Assembly (NCBI RefSeq): GCF_002934545.1
Contig: NZ_PTJA01000006.1
Coordinates: 124,001-188,000 of the forward strand
Source of the DNA: Lacrimispora xylanisolvens
Lineage (GTDB): Bacteria; Bacillota; Clostridia; Lachnospirales; Lachnospiraceae
Direction of reading: 5' to 3'
Length of the DNA: 64,000 bases
Every line of letters starts with the position of its first letter. Position 1 is the stretch's first letter. This document shows, piece by piece, positions 23,588 through 32,771 of the stretch. The notes beneath the pieces were generated by a model. It saw only the letters and a program-made list of their open reading frames with translations. It made no database searches and was not told the origin of the DNA. Both the position numbers and the translations under genes were made by a program.

Positions 23588-25348
23588 ATGCCCCGAACAT
23601 TCCGGTATAAATTTCTTTTATACAATCTGCTGATGGTTATCATCATTGCATGTGCCGTGAGTTTTTATAACTATCACTCTTATTATAAGGATGCTTTAGA
23701 AAACGAAACAAAAAATACAGTGAACCGGGTCCAGATTTTGTCAGATCGGATGGAAGTTGCTTATAAGGAAATGGTCAACATTGTGGTTACCTGCTCCGAA
23801 CGTAAATCCTTATTCTCCTCTCCTTCCTTTAAAATGGGAGACCATGGGGAATCTGCCTATATTAAGCTCTACGCCTCCAATGTACTGAGAGATTTTTGTG
23901 CAATTTCAGGTTACAGCAAATATATTTATAAAATCACACTGTATAATAATGGAGAAGTTCTGCAGGCCGGTAACGCTTACGGTTCCACCCGGGATGTAGG
24001 TGACATTCAAAATGCCCCCTGGTTTCATGATCTGCTTTACAGAGAAAATACCCAGTACCTTCTTTCTCTGGAGGACAATCCTTTTTCTCCTACCAATTAT
24101 ACCCCAAAGATTCTTCCACTTTTAAGGCCATTAAAATATGCTTCCAACGGGCAGCCGGAAGACGCATGGATATTTCTTGCTGTATCCCCCAGGCTGTTTT
24201 CTGATACACTAAAAAGCATGGGAGACGATCAGATCCTTTATGCAGCCACTTCAGACGGAAGTATTATTACTTCTGTGAATGGAAATTCTTTTAACGTTGA
24301 CCATTTGCTTGGAACGTTAAAAGACAGGAAAGAACCTCAGGGTAATTTCCGTACCCGGCTTGATGGGGAGGAATGTATCATCGCCTATGAAAAACAGGCT
24401 GTCAGCGGATTGATCTTCTTTCAGGTCCTTCCAGTTTCCTCTCTTAATCTGGACCATGGAGTGATCAGCGGCACCATCAGCCTTATTTTCTTTTTCTGTT
24501 TTGCCATCGGCCTGACCTTGTCCTGGTTTATATCCCGCCAGTTAAGCGCTCCCATCAGCCGCCTGAAAAAACGTCTGGAATTTATCTCCCAAGGTAACTT
24601 TGATCCGGACCGTTCCATTGAAACGGCTGATGAAATCGGAGGCATTGGAAAACAGATTAACCAGATGTCCAGCCGGATCTCCGATCTTCTGGAAACAAGG
24701 GTACAAAGTGAGAATGAAAAAAGGGACTTAGAAATTAAAATGCTTCAGGCACAGATCAATCCTCATTTTCTCTATAATACCCTGGATTCTATTAAATGGA
24801 TCGCAACCATGCAGAAAAACAGCGGAATCGTCCAGGTTGTCACTGCCCTGTCCTCTCTGCTTAAAAACATGGCAAAGGGATTTAACGAAAAAGTAACGCT
24901 TCGTCAGGAATTGGATTTTTTAGAGAACTATGTTATTATAGAAAAAATCCGGTATATAGAACTCTTTGACGTATCAACCCAGGTGGACCAGGAGGTTCTT
25001 TACGATGCCAAGATCGTGAAGCTGACCCTTCAGCCCATTGTGGAAAATGCTATATTTAACGGAATTGAACCAAGCGGAAGAAACGGGCTGATACAGATTC
25101 ACGTTTATACGGAAAACGGGATACTCTATATTTCAGTAAAGGACAATGGCATTGGCATATCACCTGAAAATATAGAAAAGCTGCTGACAGATACCTCCCG
25201 TATCACAAGAAGCAATATGAGCGGAATCGGCCTTCCAAACGTGGACCGGAGATTAAAGCTGGTTTACGGAGAAGAATATGGCTTAAAGCTGGAAAGCGAA
25301 TTAGACCAATATACATTGATTACCATTGCCCTACCACTGGAATTTTAG
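23588..25348 (+). CDS. Membrane sensor histidine kinase, YesM type
   Basis: This 586-residue kinase has an N-terminal membrane segment (FLLYNLLMVIIIACAVSF), an extracytoplasmic Cache-like sensor, a second membrane segment near residues 295-318, and a HAMP linker. The His-kinase domain follows: phosphoacceptor H393 in QAQINPHFLYNTLDSIKW, then LQPIVENAIFNGI and DNGIGIS. The ATG at 23588 has GGAGAAAGGA upstream; the frame continues 117 bases further back but without a ribosome site. With the next gene it forms a pair of the kind that activates adjacent carbohydrate ABC operons, here most likely the divergent importer/GH88/sulfatase operon. Confidence 0.93.
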   Translation: MPRTFRYKFLLYNLLMVIIIACAVSFYNYHSYYKDALENETKNTVNRVQILSDRMEVAYKEMVNIVVTCSERKSLFSSPSFKMGDHGESAYIKLYASNVLRDFCAISGYSKYIYKITLYNNGEVLQAGNAYGSTRDVGDIQNAPWFHDLLYRENTQYLLSLEDNPFSPTNYTPKILPLLRPLKYASNGQPEDAWIFLAVSPRLFSDTLKSMGDDQILYAATSDGSIITSVNGNSFNVDHLLGTLKDRKEPQGNFRTRLDGEECIIAYEKQAVSGLIFFQVLPVSSLNLDHGVISGTISLIFFFCFAIGLTLSWFISRQLSAPISRLKKRLEFISQGNFDPDRSIETADEIGGIGKQINQMSSRISDLLETRVQSENEKRDLEIKMLQAQINPHFLYNTLDSIKWIATMQKNSGIVQVVTALSSLLKNMAKGFNEKVTLRQELDFLENYVIIEKIRYIELFDVSTQVDQEVLYDAKIVKLTLQPIVENAIFNGIEPSGRNGLIQIHVYTENGILYISVKDNGIGISPENIEKLLTDTSRITRSNMSGIGLPNVDRRLKLVYGEEYGLKLESELDQYTLITIALPLEF

Positions 25349-25377
25349 AATGAGCTGACAAAGGGGTGTGAAACATT

Positions 25378-26997
25378 ATGTATCGAATTATTATTATAGA
25401 CGATGAACCACTGATCCTGGCCGGCATCGCCTCTCTGATCATATGGGAAAACTATGAATGCAGCATTATTGGAAAGGCCACCAATGGCCCTTCCGCCTTT
25501 GACATGATTATGGAACTTCAGCCGGATATTGTAATAACGGATATTCGTATGCCCGTATTAAACGGCCTGGAGCTGGTGGAAAAATGCAAAGAAAACAACT
25601 GTTCCTTTGCTTTTATTGTATTAACCAACTTAGAAGAATTTCATCTGGTTAAAAAAGCACTGTCTCTGGGTGCTTCTGATTATCTGGTAAAAATTGATTT
25701 AAATGAAGAGGCTCTGATCGCTGCTTTAGAACGTGCTAAGGAATCCTGTGACTTATTTCATAATAAAAAACACCATCTGATGGATGAACGTCAGGAGAAC
25801 AGTCAGGAAGACCTGGATAAGATAACGTTTCGACGCCTTTTATTTTCCCAGGAGGAAGTCCCTGATATCCCCGAAGAACTTAAGAAGCAGTATCCGGCTC
25901 CTTTTATCATCCTTTTTACCTTAAAACCCATCCACATAAATTTTGAAGCAGGGGGCGGAAGCTATGATCTGCATTCCGTAAGCAGGCAGATGATTGATAT
26001 CTTAGGCGGAATCGCGGCAAGATCTTTCTTTCATGACACAATACTGGAATACCGGCAGGATACCTTTCTCATCATTGCCTCTTTAAAGGGTGATACTTTT
26101 TCCCAAAACTCTATCAGTGAATTCTGCCATAAATTCAGTGTGGCTTTAAAGACCTATTTTGAGTTATCTGCTGTTTTTGGGGTGAGCCGTTTAAAGGAAA
26201 CGATGTCAGATCTTCCGGAAGCGTTCTCTGAGGCCCAGACCGCACTGGATTATTATTACTTTGATTCTTCCAACCAGGTAGTATTATACCAGGGTCAGCC
26301 CTCCCATTTCAGCCAGGCAAAAAATTTCAACATCAATGTATTTAAAAAAGAACTGGCGGCTTATATCAGTCAGAATGACAGCGAAAAGCTTGCTTCTATC
26401 TTTGAAGACATCATCACGCTGTTTCGTGAAAATAAGCCCCGGAAGGAACAGGCGACCAGTGCCTGCATCAATATCTATACTTATTTATACTCCTTCTTTG
26501 AAACAGGAAATGGCAGCTATCAGGATATCTTCCCTTATACCATCAACATTGCGGAGCAGCTGAATCAGTTTAACAGCCTGGAGGAAATACTGGAATGGCT
26601 GAGAAGCTTCTGCCAGAAGCTTTGCAGGCTTTTAAACGACAGAAAGTCCACCCGCTCTGATAAGCTGGTAGACCTGGCAAGAGGCTACATCAAAGAACAC
26701 TATATGGAAAAGCTGACTCTGGTGGATGTTGCGGAAGCGTTAAATATCAGTTCCGGTCATTTAAGCAATACCTTTAAAAAGCTGACCGGTACCACTCTTT
26801 CTGATTATATTGCTCAGGTAAAGATCCAGCATGCCATGGAGCTTATCGACACTCACCAGTACCTGATGTATGACATCTCTGATAAACTGGGCTTTGATAA
26901 TCCCTATTATTTCAGCAAGGTATTTAAGAAAGTTACGGGGATATCACCAAGAGAGCATGAAAACAGGACCATCTATCCGCATACGGATAAAGAGTAA
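25378..26997 (+). CDS. AraC-type response regulator, YesN type
   Basis: The 539-residue protein has an N-terminal receiver (DDEP at residues 8-11, phosphoacceptor D55 in IVITDIRMPVLNG) and a large central domain of about 300 residues typical of YesN-like regulators. Two C-terminal AraC helix-turn-helix motifs follow (SGHLSNTFKKLTGTTLSDY; YYFSKVFKKVTGISPREH). It starts 30 bases after the kinase with GGGGTG upstream of the ATG. I infer that it activates the divergent glycan importer operon. A hairpin after the stop codon ends the transcript. Confidence 0.93.
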   Translation: MYRIIIIDDEPLILAGIASLIIWENYECSIIGKATNGPSAFDMIMELQPDIVITDIRMPVLNGLELVEKCKENNCSFAFIVLTNLEEFHLVKKALSLGASDYLVKIDLNEEALIAALERAKESCDLFHNKKHHLMDERQENSQEDLDKITFRRLLFSQEEVPDIPEELKKQYPAPFIILFTLKPIHINFEAGGGSYDLHSVSRQMIDILGGIAARSFFHDTILEYRQDTFLIIASLKGDTFSQNSISEFCHKFSVALKTYFELSAVFGVSRLKETMSDLPEAFSEAQTALDYYYFDSSNQVVLYQGQPSHFSQAKNFNINVFKKELAAYISQNDSEKLASIFEDIITLFRENKPRKEQATSACINIYTYLYSFFETGNGSYQDIFPYTINIAEQLNQFNSLEEILEWLRSFCQKLCRLLNDRKSTRSDKLVDLARGYIKEHYMEKLTLVDVAEALNISSGHLSNTFKKLTGTTLSDYIAQVKIQHAMELIDTHQYLMYDISDKLGFDNPYYFSKVFKKVTGISPREHENRTIYPHTDKE

Positions 26998-27000
26998 TTT

Positions 27001-27028
27001 AAGCCACAAGCATTCATGCCTGTGGCTT
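27001..27028 (+). terminator. Hairpin after the YesN-type gene
   Basis: AAGCCACA (27001-27008) pairs with TGTGGCTT (27021-27028), with GCA/TGC pairing inside. The T-run after it is weak, so termination may be inefficient or factor-assisted. Confidence 0.55.
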
Positions 27029-27086
27029 ATGGTTTAAGTGTAGAGGGTGAGACCTATATTTCTTTGATAATCCTATCTTGAATCTT

Positions 27087-29216
27087 CTAATATTTATATT
27101 CATCCACCATACTATACTGGCTTGACTGTATCGTATTATTCTGTGTCCTTGCAGACTTATTTAAATGAATGTTAACATCTCTTCGGATTTGAAATTGTTC
27201 CACATTCTGCTTCAACAAATCAGCCTGACCACTAAGCTCCTCGCTTGCCGCCGCACTTTCTTCTGCGGTTGCACTGTTGCTTTGAATAACAGAAGATATT
27301 TGTTCCACCCCTATTAATATCTGAGACACTGCATCAGATTGTTCTTTCGAAGTACGAGCAATATCATTAACAAACTCTCGCACCTGATCTGATCCTGTCA
27401 CAACATTTGTCATTGACTGTGCAGTGATTTCAACAATCTCAGATCCCCGTTCAACGGCTTGTACCGTTTCTTCAATGAGCATAGTAGTATTTTTTGCCGC
27501 ATCTGCTGATTTCTGAGCCAGATTCCGGACTTCATCTGCAACAACAGCAAATCCTTTTCCGGCAGAACCAGCTCTCGCCGCTTCAACTGCCGCATTTAGT
27601 GCCAAAATATTCGTCTGGAACGCAATATCCTCAATGGTTTTAATAATTTTACTGATTTCTGCTGATTTTGCATTGATATTATTCATAGCCAGTTTCATTT
27701 CCTGCATTTGACTATTACTATTAATAACCTCTTCAGATGTAGACACAACTTCTCTGTTTGCCAAATCAGCATTGTTGGCAGTATTCTTTATTTGCTGTGA
27801 AATATCAGCTATCATTGCTGAAAACTCCTCAATGCTGCTTGCTTGCTCCGTTGTTCCCTGAGCAAGGGATTGTGCTCCCGATGAGACCTGATTGGCGGCC
27901 ATTGCAATTTGTTCTGATGACGTTTTAACATGTTCAATTGTCAGGGAAAGATTCTCTGAAATATTGAGAAGAGAATCCTTTATTTTTGAGAACTCTCCTA
28001 TATATTCCTGTTTCAATTCAAAGCATAAATTCCCCTCTGCAATTTGATTTAGAATATGTGCGATCTCTTGAATATACTCCTTATAATCAACTAAAGTTAT
28101 GCCTATTCGTTTAAATGAATCAATCAGTTCACCTACTTCGCCACTAGCTTTTGTTTGTAATTGCACATAAAAATCTCCTCCAGCTATTTTATTGGCAGCT
28201 TCGGATACTTCCTTTATTGGTTTCGAAATTTTCAGGCTTGTAAATATGCCAAAGAAAATAGCTAATAATGACACAATAGAAATAATCATCATTTCTAACT
28301 TAATTAAATTTGTAATTGGGCTAAGGATGTCAGCCTTATCCAAAAGAGCTACATACCGCCAATTTGTCTTTTCACTTTTTATAGACCTGATTAAATATGC
28401 TTTATTATCCACTTTTACTTCATTGAAATCTGCACCTGATAAAATAAGATTACTTAATTCACCTCCATATGTATCTGATACATTTTTAAAATTATTATCA
28501 CTGTTACTTGGATCAGCAATAATCGTTCCGCTATCATCAACAATGATAAAATGTCCTTTTGTATCTTTTCCTGCCTTGTCAACCATCTCTGTAATCTTAT
28601 CTAAACTCATATCCAATGCAACAACGCCGATTACTTTTCCACTGGCATCTTTCAAAGCTTGAGAAGCACCTAAAATAACAATGTTATCCGTTGCAAAGTA
28701 GTAAGGATCACCTAATACTGCTTTATCTGGATTATTAATGGCAATCGGGTACCATGGTCTCTGCCGTGGATCAAAAGGGCCTTCCATATTTCCTTCTGGG
28801 TACTGAACATATCCTCCCGATTCCACACCCATATAAACATATTGATAATTAGGATGTGTTTCACCAAATTCTTTAAATCTCTGGAAAATTTCCTGTTCCA
28901 CTTTTCCATTTTTACTAGGGGTCATTTGGGTTTTTCCATTGTTATTTACATAACTTGTCAAAGTTCCATCTGCCTGCTTTATTATCGCTTCATTTGCAAA
29001 ACCACTGGTATTATTCATTAATTCTTCAATGATTGAATCAATATTACTATTAAACATCTCAAGCTGCTTATTGGATGCTCTCTCTTGTTCAGACATGATA
29101 CTTTTACCCGTAAAATTAATAAATATTGCAGAAACCAAGATTAATGGACACAATGAAAATAACAAAATAATTATACTAAGCTTTACCTTCAAACTGAAGT
29201 TCATTTTTTTCATCAT
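27087..29216 (-). CDS. Methyl-accepting chemotaxis protein with dCache sensor
   Basis: This roughly 709-residue chemoreceptor opens with a membrane helix ([20 protein letters not shown]). A large extracytoplasmic dCache-type ligand domain of about 270 residues follows, containing [16 protein letters not shown]. Then come a second membrane helix, a HAMP domain, and the signalling hairpin tip [20 protein letters not shown]. The sensor resembles amino-acid/organic-acid binding Cache domains, but the ligand is not readable. Several ATGs crowd the start; the ATG at 29216 has AAAGGA nine bases upstream. It is a single-gene unit. No other chemotaxis or flagellar gene is in the window. Confidence 0.94.
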   Translation of the reverse strand: MMKKMNFSLKVKLSIIILLFSLCPLILVSAIFINFTGKSIMSEQERASNKQLEMFNSNIDSIIEELMNNTSGFANEAIIKQADGTLTSYVNNNGKTQMTPSKNGKVEQEIFQRFKEFGETHPNYQYVYMGVESGGYVQYPEGNMEGPFDPRQRPWYPIAINNPDKAVLGDPYYFATDNIVILGASQALKDASGKVIGVVALDMSLDKITEMVDKAGKDTKGHFIIVDDSGTIIADPSNSDNNFKNVSDTYGGELSNLILSGADFNEVKVDNKAYLIRSIKSEKTNWRYVALLDKADILSPITNLIKLEMMIISIVSLLAIFFGIFTSLKISKPIKEVSEAANKIAGGDFYVQLQTKASGEVGELIDSFKRIGITLVDYKEYIQEIAHILNQIAEGNLCFELKQEYIGEFSKIKDSLLNISENLSLTIEHVKTSSEQIAMAANQVSSGAQSLAQGTTEQASSIEEFSAMIADISQQIKNTANNADLANREVVSTSEEVINSNSQMQEMKLAMNNINAKSAEISKIIKTIEDIAFQTNILALNAAVEAARAGSAGKGFAVVADEVRNLAQKSADAAKNTTMLIEETVQAVERGSEIVEITAQSMTNVVTGSDQVREFVNDIARTSKEQSDAVSQILIGVEQISSVIQSNSATAEESAAASEELSGQADLLKQNVEQFQIRRDVNIHLNKSARTQNNTIQSSQYSMVDEYKY

Positions 29217-29811
29217 TATAATCATTCCTTTCAATAAAGTAAGTGTTCAATATCTCTAATAATTTTATCTTTGGTATTTTGCTGAATAACTCAATCCATA
29301 ACACACGTTTTACAAATTAAATTATCACTTTATTTTTTGTTAACTTTTCTCTTCATGAATTTGTATGTATTAAACCTCCTTTCAAACTTACAGCCAACAT
29401 AAATAAAATACACATTTTTATCATATTATCAAAGGAAGAGAGAAGAAATAACAAACCTGGTATGAATAAAATCAAATTTATTTTATATTGCTTTATTTTT
29501 TACAAATTACTGCAAATATCAACAAAAATCTACAATTTTCTACAAATCCATTATATTGTATTTGTAAAAATTATGCAACAAATTATTATAATCTTTGGTA
29601 ATTATAGAATTTTAGCACATTATTTCCTTAATCTTCCAAATTTAATTTTTTCTACCAACTATCTTGTTATCTAAAAAAAGGTACATTTTCAAAATGAAAA
29701 TGTACCTTTTACCCTTTATTTATGTAGGATCCCTTTTATATAAGAGGATTCTAAAATTTGAAGAATTTATTTTTTTAATCGGATTATAATTTTAATGAGA
29801 AAGGACTAAAT
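29217..29811. other. AT-rich intergenic region, no gene recognised
   Basis: About 595 bases with very high A/T content. One 70-residue frame on the plus strand (29462-29674) is composed almost entirely of Ile, Phe, Lys, Asn and Tyr, has no ribosome site and looks spurious. The region contains a strong isolated hairpin near 29690. The chemoreceptor promoter must be at its left end, but no consensus boxes stand out. Confidence 0.6.
29676..29710. terminator. Strong isolated hairpin
   Basis: A 15-base perfect stem: AAAAGGTACATTTTC (29676-29690) and GAAAATGTACCTTTT (29696-29710) around a five-base loop, with A and T runs on both sides. No recognised gene ends close by on either strand, so it may terminate an unannotated transcript in the AT-rich gap or block read-through. 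Confidence 0.65.
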
Positions 29812-30453
29812 ATGAAAATAAAAAAATTCGAATCCTTAACAATGCCGTTGGGCATGATAGGTGTAATCTTTTATTTACTCCATACGCTTTTGGGTCAGCT
29901 CCTATGGCCGGATTATAATCCTATCAGTACCGATATTAGTTCTCTGACTGCCGTGGGCGCACCGAACAGAACTTTGCTTTTGATTTTTACCACCATCTAT
30001 GGCATTGCTACAATATTATTTGTCATAGGAATGCTAGTCAAATCCTTTCGTAAATACCACTCTGCTGTTCGCACAGGATGGGGCATTTTTCTGTTAATGA
30101 ACCTTGTTTCCATATTCGGATATGCATTATTCCCACTCACTGGTGATAAAACTCAGATGACATTCGGCAACATGATGCACATTATCGTCACGGTAATTGT
30201 AGTGTTTACTACGATTACCGCAGGTTTTGTTCTGTCTGTCGGTTATTTAAAGCAAGAGAAAATGAAACGGCTGGGAACTTTTACGATCATTATGTCTGTG
30301 ATTATTACGACAGCAGGTGTACTCAACCCCATTGGTATGATAAATAATTTAAATATCATGGGACTCACAGAAAGAGCTGTTATTTACTCGCTGCAGCTAA
30401 TGATGTTTGTGTTCTCGGCGTATTATTCATTTTCAAAGACAGAAAAGCGGTAA
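29812..30453 (+). CDS. DUF998 family membrane protein
   Basis: This 213-residue protein has six predicted membrane segments with short loops and fits the DUF998 family: LLHTLLGQLLWPDYNPISTDIS near the N-terminus and GYALFPLTGDKTQM in the middle are characteristic. The function of the family is unknown. The ATG at 29812 follows AAAGGA. It is transcribed alone toward the end of the Gfo/Idh/MocA operon, and nothing in the context suggests a partner. Confidence 0.78.
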   Translation: MKIKKFESLTMPLGMIGVIFYLLHTLLGQLLWPDYNPISTDISSLTAVGAPNRTLLLIFTTIYGIATILFVIGMLVKSFRKYHSAVRTGWGIFLLMNLVSIFGYALFPLTGDKTQMTFGNMMHIIVTVIVVFTTITAGFVLSVGYLKQEKMKRLGTFTIIMSVIITTAGVLNPIGMINNLNIMGLTERAVIYSLQLMMFVFSAYYSFSKTEKR

Positions 30454-30475
30454 TTTTGCATCAATAATTATAAGT

Positions 30476-31627
30476 TCACAGTGTTATGACAGTGTCAGTA
30501 AAATTCTCAACCGATGCACTTTTTTCATGAAACCGAACCGCATTTTTTAAGATCCCCTCAAAGGAATAATATTCATCCTCCGGCATGATCGGAAGCTTTA
30601 CCCTCTCTTTTAAACAGCCGGCTTTGTAGATAGCTGTAATCAGCCCGACCGTCCTTCTCCCGTCTAACCCGGTAATCAAAGGTCTGGCTCCGGTCTCAAC
30701 TGCACGAAGGATATCATCAATCTCTCCGGTGTGTCCCTCATATAAAAGATCCGGTATTTCCTCATAGAAAGCTTGAATTTTGTCAAGCAGCTCCTGATTC
30801 CCCCCTTTCTCAGGGAAGCCATTGGTCTTTGAGATTTCTGCTTTTAAATCCCACGGCACCGAAAGTTTTGCATCGGCACACTGCAGTTCTATGCCCTGCT
30901 GTTCTCCATGATGTATGACAGAACTTGTTACCTGTGCCAGACTTCCGTCCTGGTATTCTAACATGGCAAGAGATAAGTCTTCTACCTCTGAATTGTCATG
31001 CATCACGTTTGCCAGCATTGCCATGACCGCCTCTGGCAGTTTGCCTTCCAACCAGTTAAGCATATCAATATGGTGTACCGCATGATTTAAGGTAGGACCG
31101 CCGCCTTCCTTTTCCCAAAGCCCTCTCCACCACAAATCATAATAGCAATGTCCTCTCCACCAGCTGGAGTTTACATGTACGCAGCAGATCTTACCGGCGA
31201 TTTTGCTATCAACCACTTTTTTTAATTTGTAGATCTGGTTTCGAAAACGATTTTGTGCAATACACGCCATAATTACATGATTTCTCTTTTCCGCCTCCAA
31301 CATGGCGTCACACTCCTGAAGGCAGGCAGCCATGGGTTTTTCCACCACTACATGGCAGCCTGCATCCATGGAGTGAATGGAGATTTCCCCATGGACGTAC
31401 GGCGGGGTGCATATGTGGATTACATCAATATTAAGGCCGGAATCAAGCATTTTCTGATGATCATCAAAAATCCTGCAGGTCAGATGATACTTCTCCTTTA
31501 AAGCTTCCGCTTTTTCCGGATAAATATCACACAAAGCGACGATACGGCACCTGTCTGGAAACGTAAGAAGGCCTTCGATATGTGACGGGGCGATATTTCC
31601 CGTTCCAACAACCGCAATATCTAACAT
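30476..31627 (-). CDS. Gfo/Idh/MocA family oxidoreductase
   Basis: The 383-residue protein has the NAD(P)-binding Rossmann start DIAVVGTGNIAPSHIEG and the catalytic EKPMA motif (VVVEKPMAACLQ) that defines the Gfo/Idh/MocA family. NHAVHHIDMLNWL supplies the histidines of the substrate site. These enzymes oxidise or epimerise sugars and inositols. Its ATG overlaps the stop of the preceding paralogue by seven bases, so the two are translationally coupled. They follow a carbohydrate importer and probably convert its substrate in the cytoplasm; the substrate is not identifiable. Confidence 0.9.
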   Translation of the reverse strand: MLDIAVVGTGNIAPSHIEGLLTFPDRCRIVALCDIYPEKAEALKEKYHLTCRIFDDHQKMLDSGLNIDVIHICTPPYVHGEISIHSMDAGCHVVVEKPMAACLQECDAMLEAEKRNHVIMACIAQNRFRNQIYKLKKVVDSKIAGKICCVHVNSSWWRGHCYYDLWWRGLWEKEGGGPTLNHAVHHIDMLNWLEGKLPEAVMAMLANVMHDNSEVEDLSLAMLEYQDGSLAQVTSSVIHHGEQQGIELQCADAKLSVPWDLKAEISKTNGFPEKGGNQELLDKIQAFYEEIPDLLYEGHTGEIDDILRAVETGARPLITGLDGRRTVGLITAIYKAGCLKERVKLPIMPEDEYYSFEGILKNAVRFHEKSASVENFTDTVITL

Positions 31628-32730
31628 GGCTTCTGCCCCCCTGCTTCCTCTTGTATATTAATTGCCTGGTTTTGCGCCCTGACGCACAGCTCTGCCGCCT
31701 TGAAAGCATGTTCCTGCGTCATGGCATTCTCCGTCCGGTTTATACAGTCTAAAATCAGCTGGCCAAAGAACGGGTATCCAACCATTCCGGTCACTTCAAA
31801 ATGCTGCTCCCCTTCCTCATTGACCAGGAAGACATGGTTTGAGCTTCCGTCACAGGCTCCGATATTTACGTATTTGCGCAATTCAATATAACCTTTTGTA
31901 CCAAGGATGAAGGTTCTTCCGTCACCCCAGGTGGAAAGTCCTTTTGGAGTGAACCAGTCTACACGAAAATGCTGGGTTGCCCCATTGTCTCCCAGAAGTA
32001 CCGCATCCCCGAAATCTTCCAGTTCAGGATAATCCGGATGCCCGAAATTCCCCACCTGGGAATACTGCACTTTTGCATCCTTTACCTTACAGTAAAACAG
32101 AAACTGTTCAATCTGGTGGCTTCCAATGTCACACAATATGCCGCCGTATTTTTCCTTTATAAAAAACCAGTCCGGTCTGTCCTTAGGATCTCCCACTCTG
32201 TGTGGGCCAAAGCCGTCAATATGTATGGGAGTTCCAATTGCTCCCTGCTCAATCAGCTGTCCGGCAAAAACCGCCGCCTCCACATGGATCCGCTCACTGT
32301 AATATACCATATATTTCTTCCCGGTTCGTTTCACCATTTCCTTCGCGGCTGCCAGCTGTTCTAAAGTGGTAAGAGGAGCTTTATCTGTAAAATAGTCTTT
32401 TCCCGCTTCCATTACCCGAAGACCCAGTGCACAGCGCAGGCTTGTTACTGCAGCGGAACAGACCATATGCACCATGGGATCTTTCAGGATCTGCTCCTCA
32501 GATTCTGCCACCTTAACCTCAGGAAAGGCTTTAACAAAGTCAGCAACTTTTACCGGATCGGGATCGTATACCCATTTGAGTACTGCCCCAGCCTCCGTTA
32601 AACCATTGCACATTCCATAAATATGTCCGTGGTCCAAGGCAATCGCTGCTATGAAAAAATCCCCTTTTGAAACCACAGGCTCTGGTTTTCCTTTTGGCGC
32701 ATAATTCATGCCATCGTTTCTACTGTACAT
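31621..32730 (-). CDS. Gfo/Idh/MocA family oxidoreductase (second type)
   Basis: This roughly 369-residue oxidoreductase belongs to the same superfamily as its downstream neighbour but is divergent. The Rossmann segment is less canonical (IAAIALDHGHIYGMCNGL), the catalytic motif reads TDKAPL instead of EKP, and GGILCDIGSHQIEQFLFY provides the histidine of the active site. The ATG at 32730 has AGAGGAGA upstream; the frame extends six codons further to a GTG without support. It lies between the solute-binding protein and the first oxidoreductase in the same operon, and the two may act sequentially on the imported sugar. Confidence 0.87.
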   Translation of the reverse strand: MYSRNDGMNYAPKGKPEPVVSKGDFFIAAIALDHGHIYGMCNGLTEAGAVLKWVYDPDPVKVADFVKAFPEVKVAESEEQILKDPMVHMVCSAAVTSLRCALGLRVMEAGKDYFTDKAPLTTLEQLAAAKEMVKRTGKKYMVYYSERIHVEAAVFAGQLIEQGAIGTPIHIDGFGPHRVGDPKDRPDWFFIKEKYGGILCDIGSHQIEQFLFYCKVKDAKVQYSQVGNFGHPDYPELEDFGDAVLLGDNGATQHFRVDWFTPKGLSTWGDGRTFILGTKGYIELRKYVNIGACDGSSNHVFLVNEEGEQHFEVTGMVGYPFFGQLILDCINRTENAMTQEHAFKAAELCVRAQNQAINIQEEAGGQKPC

Positions 32731-32771
32731 CTTCCTGTCTCCTCTCACTTTCTGTCTGATTCCTTCAAAAC

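Noticed and set aside
29340-29400. Short minus-strand gene after an AAGGAGG in the chemoreceptor upstream region
   Set aside because: The ribosome-like site is about 18 bases from the nearest ATG, and the frame closes after a few codons.
29462-29674. 70-residue plus-strand frame in the AT-rich gap
   Set aside because: The composition is almost only Ile, Phe, Lys, Asn and Tyr, there is no ribosome site, and it resembles no protein; it is a by-product of AT richness.
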